Below are positions 58,713 through 64,000 of a stretch of 64,000 bases of DNA, piece after piece. The stretch comes from Caproiciproducens sp. NJN-50 (GTDB taxonomy: Bacteria; Bacillota; Clostridia; Oscillospirales; Acutalibacteraceae): contig NZ_CP035283.1 in NCBI RefSeq assembly GCF_004103755.1, positions 2,480,001 to 2,544,000 of the forward strand, read 5' to 3'. The notes beneath the pieces are model-generated. The model saw only the letters and a program-made list of their open reading frames with translations. It was not told where the DNA came from and ran no database searches. The first letter of the stretch is position 1. Every line of letters begins with the position of its first letter. The position numbers were made by a program, and so were the translations under genes.

Positions 58713-59894
58713 CTATATGCGCTGAACAATCGCGGAGACACCCATTCCGCCGCCGATGCAAAGGGCCGCGAGCCCGTAATTTGATTTCCTGCGCTGCATT
58801 TCATGAAGCAGAGTGACAAAGATCCTGCACCCGGAAGCGCCGACCGGGTGGCCGATGGCAATGGCGCCGCCATTCACGTTGACTCTGGAAAGGTCCAGGT
58901 TCAGGAGCCTGCATACGGCAATGGATTGGGCGGCAAACGCCTCATTCAGTTCAATCAGATCCATATCGTCAACAGTCAGGCCGGTTTTTTCCATAATTTT
59001 TTTCGTGCTGAAAGCCGGTCCGATCCCCATATAGGCTGGATCCACCCCTGCGGACTGCCCCGCAATCCAGTAAGCCATCGGGGTCACGCCCAGTTCCCTG
59101 GCCTTGTTCTCGCTCATTACGACCACGGCCGCCGCCCCGTCATTGATGCCGGAAGCGTTGCCGGCCGTCACTGTGCCGCCGGGCTTGAACGCCGGCTTCA
59201 GCCTGGCAAGGCTCTCCTTTGTCACTCCGGCGCGGGGCCCTTCGTCCGTGTCGAACGTCAAAGTCTCTTTTCTTGTTTTTACTTCCACCGGGACAATCTC
59301 TTCGCGGAAACGCTTTTCCGCAATGGCTTTTTCGGCCTTCTGCTGGCTCGAAGCTGCAAATTCATCCTGCATTTCGCGGGTAATGCCATACCGTTCCGCG
59401 ACATTTTCGGCTGTTATCCCCATATGGTAATCGTTGAAGGCATCCCAAAGGGCATCCTTGATCATCAGGTCCTCCAGGACCCCGTTGTTCATGCGGTATC
59501 CGAAACGCGCTTTTGAGACCGCAAACGGCGCCATGGACATATTCTCCATGCCGCCGGCCACAACAACGTCCGCTTCGCCGGTTTCAACCAGAGCCGCGGC
59601 AAGATTGACGCTTTTCAGGCCGGAACCGCAGACATTGTTCAGCGTTGAAGCCGGGACCGTTTCCGGGATGCCGGCGAACATGGAAGCCTGACGAACGACA
59701 TTCTGCCCCAGCCCGGCCTGAATGACGCATCCCATCAGCACTTCGTCCACCTGTTCCGGAGCGACTCCGGAACGGTTCAGCGCCTCCCGGATCACAAGAG
59801 ATCCCAGCGTTGAAGCCGGAACGTTGGAGAGGGCCCCTCCCATTTTTCCCACGGCCGTCCTTACGGCTCCTGCCAAAACTACTTTCCTGGACAT
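58713..59894 (-). CDS. Acetyl-CoA C-acetyltransferase (thiolase)
   Basis: The protein is about 393 residues from ATG 59894, eight bases after GGAGG. Thiolase landmarks are TLNNVCGSGLKSVNLAA (acyl-enzyme Cys about residue 88), NGGAIAIGHPVGASGCR (His) and CIGGGMGVSAIV (second Cys). It interconverts acetoacetyl-CoA and two acetyl-CoA. At the head of the glutamate cluster it probably joins the crotonyl-CoA branch to acetyl-CoA formation, but crt, hbd and bcd genes are not in this window. Confidence 0.93.
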   Translation of the reverse strand: MSRKVVLAGAVRTAVGKMGGALSNVPASTLGSLVIREALNRSGVAPEQVDEVLMGCVIQAGLGQNVVRQASMFAGIPETVPASTLNNVCGSGLKSVNLAAALVETGEADVVVAGGMENMSMAPFAVSKARFGYRMNNGVLEDLMIKDALWDAFNDYHMGITAENVAERYGITREMQDEFAASSQQKAEKAIAEKRFREEIVPVEVKTRKETLTFDTDEGPRAGVTKESLARLKPAFKPGGTVTAGNASGINDGAAAVVVMSENKARELGVTPMAYWIAGQSAGVDPAYMGIGPAFSTKKIMEKTGLTVDDMDLIELNEAFAAQSIAVCRLLNLDLSRVNVNGGAIAIGHPVGASGCRIFVTLLHEMQRRKSNYGLAALCIGGGMGVSAIVQRI

Positions 59895-59992
59895 TTTTCG
59901 TACCTCCGTTTTCATCGTCATCCCCGCCGGGTTTCATCCCGACGGCAGACGACAAATGGTATTTATTTTGTATACCGAAATATATGTCATCT

Positions 59993-60021
59993 ATGATAGC
60001 ATTGTTCTGCCTCTCTGTCAA
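59993..60021 (-). promoter_or_regulatory. SigA-type promoter of the thiolase gene
   Basis: TTGACA (60021-60016), a 17-base spacer and TATCAT (59998-59993) are read on the minus strand. Downstream, GGTAT at 59958-59962 and ATACC at 59972-59976 form an inverted repeat that could be an operator. Confidence 0.8.
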
Positions 60022-60137
60022 CGAAAGCAGCTATTTTTTATGAAATGATTCCAGTGATTCCGAAATGAATTGCATCATAAGGAATTGTGAGTTATACTTT
60101 TTTAATAAAGAACATAAACACAGAAAGGTAATGAATC

Positions 60138-60914
60138 ATGATACAAAGCCTGATCCGGGCAATGGACGTTTTAGAGGCCCTGAAAGAACCGGAAAAATCA
60201 TTCTCTCTCGCCGAACTGTCGGAAGCTCTCGACCTGCCCCCCAGCACCATTCATCGTATCCTTCAGACTTTCTGTTCTAAAAACTATGTCAAACGCGATG
60301 AAAAGACTCATCTCTATCAGTTGGGCCCGGCGCTGATTTCACTCGGAATGGCGGCAACGCGCAATGTAAGACTGCAGGATGCGGCCCCGCCCATTCTAAA
60401 AAAACTCTCCGCCATGACGATGGAAGACACTTTCCTTGTCATTGTGGCCGGTTTTAAAGGCCTGGTGCTTGAAAAAGTGGAGGGGCCGAACAATTTGAAG
60501 GTAATCGAAAAATTCGGCTCCGAAGTCGATCTGCACTGCGGGGCAATCAGAAAATCGCTTCTTGCCCACCAGCCGGATTCCTTTATCCGCGACTTCATTG
60601 ACCATGGGCTCAGCCGGCACGCAGACAATACGATCACCGATCCGAAAACGCTGGCAGAGGATTTGGAAAAAATCCGCAGGGAGGGAATCGCCGTATCCTG
60701 CGGGGAATATATTCCAGGCGCCGTGGGGGTCGGCGCGCCCGTTTTCAGCAGGGACGGAACCGCCGTCGCTTCCATGGGGCTGATCGCTCCAGTCTCCCGC
60801 GCCGACGAAAAACGGATTGAGGTTTTCAAAAACGATGTAAAGCAATGCGCGCAGGAACTTTCCTATCATCTTGGATATGTGGAAAGTGCCTCGGGCAGAT
60901 ATCAAAAGGAATAG
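60138..60914 (+). CDS. IclR-family transcriptional regulator
   Basis: This is a 258-residue protein. Residues about 5-58 form the winged helix (AMDVLEALKEPEKSFSLAEL, PPSTIHRILQTFCS). Residues about 75-250 form the IclR effector domain with CGEYIPGAVGVGAPVFSRDG. It is divergent from the thiolase gene across about 240 bases and probably controls the glutamate-fermentation genes, a typical arrangement for this family. AGAAAGG lies nine bases before the ATG. The effector is unknown; a pathway acid such as 2-oxoglutarate or glutaconate is a guess. Confidence 0.9.
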   Translation: MIQSLIRAMDVLEALKEPEKSFSLAELSEALDLPPSTIHRILQTFCSKNYVKRDEKTHLYQLGPALISLGMAATRNVRLQDAAPPILKKLSAMTMEDTFLVIVAGFKGLVLEKVEGPNNLKVIEKFGSEVDLHCGAIRKSLLAHQPDSFIRDFIDHGLSRHADNTITDPKTLAEDLEKIRREGIAVSCGEYIPGAVGVGAPVFSRDGTAVASMGLIAPVSRADEKRIEVFKNDVKQCAQELSYHLGYVESASGRYQKE

Positions 60915-61046
60915 CCGGATATTGTGATACGCTGCCTTCCGGAGCCATGATCACGCCGTCCGGATTTTGCCTGCGGGCGGCGGCCTTATGATCCGCCCGG
61001 CCAACCGCGACTTTGCCAATCGTTTGGCTTATTTTGGGGAGATATT

Positions 61047-61814
61047 ATGACCACTTTACAGCAAACCGTTATGATTTGCCTTCTTGTTTTTCTGGCAGGT
61101 TTAGTCGATGCCATCGCCGGCGGAGGAGGGCTTATCTCTCTTCCGGCGTACTACCTGGCCGGGCTTCCGGCGCATGTCTGTTTGGGTTCCAACAAGTTTT
61201 CCTCCTGCGCAGGGATGCTGTTTTCCACCGGCAGATTTCTGCGCAGCGGGAATATTCACTTGCGGACCGCATCCGTTGCCGCGTCCGCCGCCTTGGCTGG
61301 CTCCTTCCTCGGAGCCAGGCTGACCTTGTTTCTGGACGATCACGCACTTCGCATGGCGATGCTGATCCTGCTGCCCACGGCAGCTGTGTTCCTGTTCCTG
61401 CAGGAACGGAAAAAAGCGGACGTGAATACTTTCGACCGGATTCCGCGTCATCATGCGATTCTGCTTTCAGCGATAATCGGATTCACAATCGGCGCTTACG
61501 ACGGATTTTTCGGGCCCGGGTCGGGCACTTTGCTGATCCTGGCTTTTACCGCTGTTCTCGGATTCGATATGAAAACCTCATGCGGCAATACAAAAGTGGT
61601 CAGCCTGGCTTCCAATCTGGCGGCGCTCACCACGTTCATCGCGGCGGGAACCGTCCAGTATCATCTGGCGGTTCCTGCGGCTGCCTGTTCTATCGCGGGC
61701 CATTGGATCGGCTCCGGGCTCGCAATCAGGAAGGGAGCGAAATTCATCCGGCCGGTGATGCTCCTCGTGCTGGTATTTTTATTTTCAAAGCTTATTTTTG
61801 ACATGTTCGGCTAA
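61047..61814 (+). CDS. TauE/SafE-family (TSUP) membrane permease
   Basis: The 255-residue protein has about eight membrane helices. The two half-repeats carry LAGLVDAIAGGGGLISLPAY and GAYDGFFGPGSGTLLILAFT, the signature of the TSUP family (former DUF81). Members export sulfite, sulfoacetate or other small organic anions. Its position after the iclR-type gene, in the same direction, suggests export of an acid from the fermentation pathway, but this is inference. It ends at a terminator. Confidence 0.88.
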   Translation: MTTLQQTVMICLLVFLAGLVDAIAGGGGLISLPAYYLAGLPAHVCLGSNKFSSCAGMLFSTGRFLRSGNIHLRTASVAASAALAGSFLGARLTLFLDDHALRMAMLILLPTAAVFLFLQERKKADVNTFDRIPRHHAILLSAIIGFTIGAYDGFFGPGSGTLLILAFTAVLGFDMKTSCGNTKVVSLASNLAALTTFIAAGTVQYHLAVPAAACSIAGHWIGSGLAIRKGAKFIRPVMLLVLVFLFSKLIFDMFG

Positions 61815-61845
61815 CGGTTTACAGATACATCATACGGCAGATCCG

Positions 61846-61889
61846 CAGGCCTCCCGCACCGGTGCAAGCACCGAGAAACGGGAGGCCTG
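61846..61889 (+). terminator. Terminator of the TSUP gene
   Basis: CAGGCCTCCCG (61846-61856) pairs with CGGGAGGCCTG (61879-61889), with a smaller hairpin CGGTGC-AAG-CACCG inside, followed by TTTCTG. Confidence 0.75.
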
Positions 61890-62046
61890 TTTCTGATTCA
61901 ACATAAACGGCAGATTTTCCCTGTTTTATTTTTCCGCAGGCATAAAGATGCGAATGGAAATGTGATTTAAAAACACCCATAAATTTATTTAACCCTATTA
62001 AGTATTTATTAATATAGTCGATATATTAGGCATAGAGGTGTTAAGC

Positions 62047-62226
62047 ATGGTAAGCAAAGCCAGGGAAAAGGCGACCAAGAAATATTTACAGAAACTTGAC
62101 GACGTGATCTTTCGGGTAAAAAAAGGCCGAAAAGCGGAAATAAAGGCGCACGCCGAGGCTCTCGGCATGAGCCTGAATGCTTATATTAATCATTTGATCG
62201 ATAAGGACATGGGCTCCTCCAATTAA
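62047..62226 (+). CDS. Small ribbon-helix-helix (Arc-like) protein
   Basis: The 59-residue protein starts at ATG 62047, six bases after AGAGGTG. The sequence DDVIFRVKKGRKAEIKAHAE, ALGMSLNAYINHLIDKDM matches the Arc/MetJ-type fold: a beta strand (VIFRVKKG) followed by two helices with the hydrophobic ALGMSLNAYI pattern. Such proteins bind DNA as dimers and often act as antitoxins or small repressors. No toxin gene follows, and a terminator lies 66 bases downstream. The target is unknown. Confidence 0.75.
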   Translation: MVSKAREKATKKYLQKLDDVIFRVKKGRKAEIKAHAEALGMSLNAYINHLIDKDMGSSN

Positions 62227-62291
62227 TTGTGATGTATCTCTGCGTCGTTTTGCCGCGTTTTCAAGGTTCTCCGGAACAAAGGCAGTAACGG

Positions 62292-62313
62292 TCCCGTCCG
62301 ATCAAAGGCGGGG
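62292..62313 (+). terminator. Terminator after the ribbon-helix-helix gene
   Basis: A 7-bp stem (62292-62298 with 62307-62313, including G-U pairs) is followed by CGTTTTTATTTC. Confidence 0.55.
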
Positions 62314-62523
62314 CGTTTTTATTTCTGCTTTTCTCCCGGAAACAGCATTCCAAAAACAAATTCAAATACTCCTCCATCCTCTTATCTTTGTTTCGCATTG
62401 TCGGGCCCCCTTTCTTTGTCATGATTCAAAAAACGTAACACATTCAGAGAAAGAACCATAGATTAGTCTAGTGAAACAAATTCATCGACCGCTATCTGCG
62501 AAAATATACGGAGGCAAATTGAA

Positions 62524-62760
62524 ATGAAACGAAGAGAAATTCCCCTGAACCAGTTGCCGGTCGGCGCCAAAGGCAGCGTTACTTCCCTGCTGTCCGACGG
62601 CACCACGAGGCGCCGCATGCTGGATCTCGGTTTAATCGACGGCACACAGATCGAATCGCTTTATCAAAGTCCATCGGGAAATCCGGTTGCTTATCTGATC
62701 CGCGGAGCCGTGATCGCGCTCAGGTCCGACGTGTCCGCAAAAATCATGGTGAACGCATAA
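62524..62760 (+). CDS. feoA: FeoA-family protein
   Basis: The 78-residue protein has the SH3-like FeoA domain: IPLNQLPVGAKGSVTSLLSD, RRRMLDLGLIDGTQIESLYQ, GNPVAYLIRGAVIALRSDVS. FeoA assists the FeoB ferrous-iron transporter or, as a stand-alone domain, acts in metal regulation. No feoB follows here, so its partner must be elsewhere or it is an orphan. GGAGG lies about eight bases before the ATG. Confidence 0.88.
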   Translation: MKRREIPLNQLPVGAKGSVTSLLSDGTTRRRMLDLGLIDGTQIESLYQSPSGNPVAYLIRGAVIALRSDVSAKIMVNA

Positions 62761-62915
62761 CCGACAGGGCAATTCCGTTTGAATCAGGCAAACCGGGGCG
62801 TCCTCCGAAAACCTGCTCGCCCGGATTTGCCCTGCTGCCAATAAGCCGTACGCCCGTAAACCGGCCTGTCTGCTTCGCCTCACCGTGTGAAAATGCGGAA
62901 GGCTGAAATTTATAC

Positions 62916-62944
62916 TTTACTTTTTTAAAACAATAAATTATAAT
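62916..62944 (+). promoter_or_regulatory. Promoter of the symporter leader
   Basis: TTTACT (62916-62921), a 17-base spacer and a perfect TATAAT (62939-62944) would start RNA near 62951. Confidence 0.6.
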
Positions 62945-62960
62945 ATTGAAGAAAATAAAT

Positions 62961-63009
62961 AAATCCATAACACTGCCGGGCAATGGCGCCTGGCTTTCGT
63001 TATGGATTT
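62961..63009 (+). terminator. Promoter-proximal terminator (possible attenuator)
   Basis: AAATCCATAAC (62961-62971) pairs perfectly with GTTATGGATTT (62999-63009), with GCCGGGC/GCCTGGC nested inside. TTTTTATAAC follows. It begins only about ten bases after the predicted start of the symporter transcript. It could also end feoA readthrough. Confidence 0.7.
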
Positions 63010-63121
63010 TTTTATAACGGCGCATGGCCGACCGCAATTCAGGCATTTTTAGGGCATCCGAAGTCCGTATCCGAATCAGGCGGACCCGATGTTGTGCAAA
63101 TAGAAAGAAGGGTTAAAATTT

Positions 63122-64000
63122 ATGGAAACTTTCGCAAACATTCTTTCACAAGTCGACGGTTTCGTCTGGGGGCCGGTTCTCCTGGTTCTGCTGATCGGTA
63201 CGGGGCTGTTTCTCACGGTCAGGCTGAAATTTCTGCCCTGGAGGAATCTCGGCTATGCTCTGAAATCCGTACTGAGCAAAGAAGCCCGCAGAACCAATCG
63301 GGGCATGGGAGATATCTCCCCGTTTTCCGCGCTGATGACAGCGCTGGCCGCGACCATCGGGACCGGAAATATCGTTGGCGTCGCTACGGCCATGGTTCTG
63401 GGCGGACCCGGCGCGCTGGTCTGGATGTGGATCTGCGCCATTATCGGCCTGACGTCGAAATACAGCGAGTGCATGCTGGCCATCAAATTCCGCGAAACGA
63501 ACGAAAAGGGCGAAATGAGCGGCGGCCCGATGTATACGATGAAGAATGGATTCAAGATCAAATGGGTTGGCAAACTGCTCGCATTTCTGTTTGCCCTTTT
63601 CACGGTGCTCGCTTCTTTCGGCATCGGCAATATGACGCAGGCGAATTCCATTTCGGATGCGGTTCACAGCACGTTCAACGTTCCGACCTGGGTCACCGGG
63701 CTGGTCATCGCCGTTCTTGCGCTGATCATTCTGGTCGGAGGAATCGCCTCCATCTCCAAGGTATCTTCCATTCTGGTTCCCACCATGGCGGTCTTCTACA
63801 CCATTGGCGGTTTAATCTGCGTTGCAGCAAATTATAAAAATATCCCCTCCGGAATCGGGCAGATTTTCAGCATGGCGTTCTCTCCCACTGCGGTCGCGGG
63901 CGGGGTCGGCGGCACCATTACGGCCAGCATGATGCAGGCTATGCGCTGGGGCTGCGCGAGAGGCGTTTTCTCCAACGAGGCCGGGCTTGGCTCCGCCGCC
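63122..64000 (+). CDS. Alanine/glycine:cation symporter (AGCS family), 5' part
   Basis: ATG 63122 opens a frame that runs unbroken to the right edge (293 codons). It encodes the AGCS N-terminus: VDGFVWGPVLLVLLIGTGLF, GMGDISPFSALMTALAATIG, TGNIVGVATAMVLGGPGALV, and WGCARGVFSNEAGLGSAA at the edge. These match AlsT/DagA-type Na+ or H+ symporters for alanine or glycine. The gene has its own promoter with a leader terminator. The protein should extend roughly 160 more residues beyond the window. Confidence 0.93.
   Translation, partial: METFANILSQVDGFVWGPVLLVLLIGTGLFLTVRLKFLPWRNLGYALKSVLSKEARRTNRGMGDISPFSALMTALAATIGTGNIVGVATAMVLGGPGALVWMWICAIIGLTSKYSECMLAIKFRETNEKGEMSGGPMYTMKNGFKIKWVGKLLAFLFALFTVLASFGIGNMTQANSISDAVHSTFNVPTWVTGLVIAVLALIILVGGIASISKVSSILVPTMAVFYTIGGLICVAANYKNIPSGIGQIFSMAFSPTAVAGGVGGTITASMMQAMRWGCARGVFSNEAGLGSAA

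Larger units (their letters stand above)
62761..63121 (+). other. Structured leader region before the symporter gene
   Basis: There is no gene in this gap. It holds a nested hairpin (62765-62834: CAGGGCAA with TTGCCCTG outside, CCGGGGCG with CGCCCGG inside), a promoter (62916-62944) and a strong terminator (62961-63009), then about 110 untranslated bases before the symporter ATG. Confidence 0.6.

Overview
The window reads as part of a Clostridia chromosome of moderately high GC. It looks most like an anaerobic, amino-acid-fermenting relative of the Oscillospiraceae (Caproiciproducens/Caproicibacter type), though that placement rests only on gene content. The supporting content is an Rnf complex in the clostridial order C-D-G-E-A-B, glutamate fermentation through 2-hydroxyglutarate with a Na+-pumping glutaconyl-CoA decarboxylase, a CdaA/CdaR pair, and Firmicutes-type ribosome binding sites and intrinsic terminators. 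Most genes lie on the minus strand. Many neighbouring genes overlap by 1-17 bases, so there are several tight operons.

Layout. 1-3635: a methyltransferase (cut by the left edge) behind mccA and mccB, the reverse-transsulfuration pair. They are preceded by a short Cys-rich leader peptide and a terminator that look like a cysteine attenuator, and they diverge from an alpha/beta hydrolase. 3640-13000: accessory DNA rich in wreckage of conjugative elements (response-regulator stub, ParA stub, three diverged copies of a VirB4 5' fragment joined to a terminator, AraC/flavoprotein and MerR fragments). Set in it are a peptide-antibiotic-type ABC/two-component module with a broken permease, a flavoprotein, a GIY-YIG protein and a coiled-coil protein. 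13005-24167: envelope and ion functions: two PAP2 phosphatases, a P-type cation ATPase behind a structured leader with an intrinsic terminator, a metallophosphoesterase, and an ECF sigma operon that ends in zinc-ribbon, PAP2 and DedA genes. 24168-27100: small regulators, an alpha-alpha toroid protein, a DNA methyltransferase remnant and tRNA-Leu(CAA).

27222-33363: apbE-rnfCDGEAB. ApbE attaches FMN to RnfG/RnfD, and the complex couples ferredoxin oxidation to NAD+ reduction and ion export. 33602-46482 is housekeeping: YbaK, TrmB, CdaA/CdaR, a cysteine desulfurase with a DUF3343 carrier, IspD/IspF, a thioesterase, a sigma factor, YifB/ComM and a large secreted SH3/lysozyme protein.

46741-61814: the glutamate cluster, in transcription order thiolase, gcdD, gcdC, gcdB, gctA, gctB, gcdA, gltS, a 2-hydroxyacid dehydrogenase, hgdC, hgdA, hgdB, with a divergent IclR regulator and a TauE/SafE permease. 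Together these import glutamate and carry 2-oxoglutarate through 2-hydroxyglutarate, its CoA ester and glutaconyl-CoA to crotonyl-CoA while exporting Na+. Rnf can then use reduced ferredoxin from downstream crotonyl-CoA reduction, whose genes are not in this window. The right end holds a ribbon-helix-helix protein, FeoA and the start of an alanine/glycine:cation symporter behind a promoter-proximal terminator.

All protein names come from reading translated sequence and recognising motifs. No database search was run.
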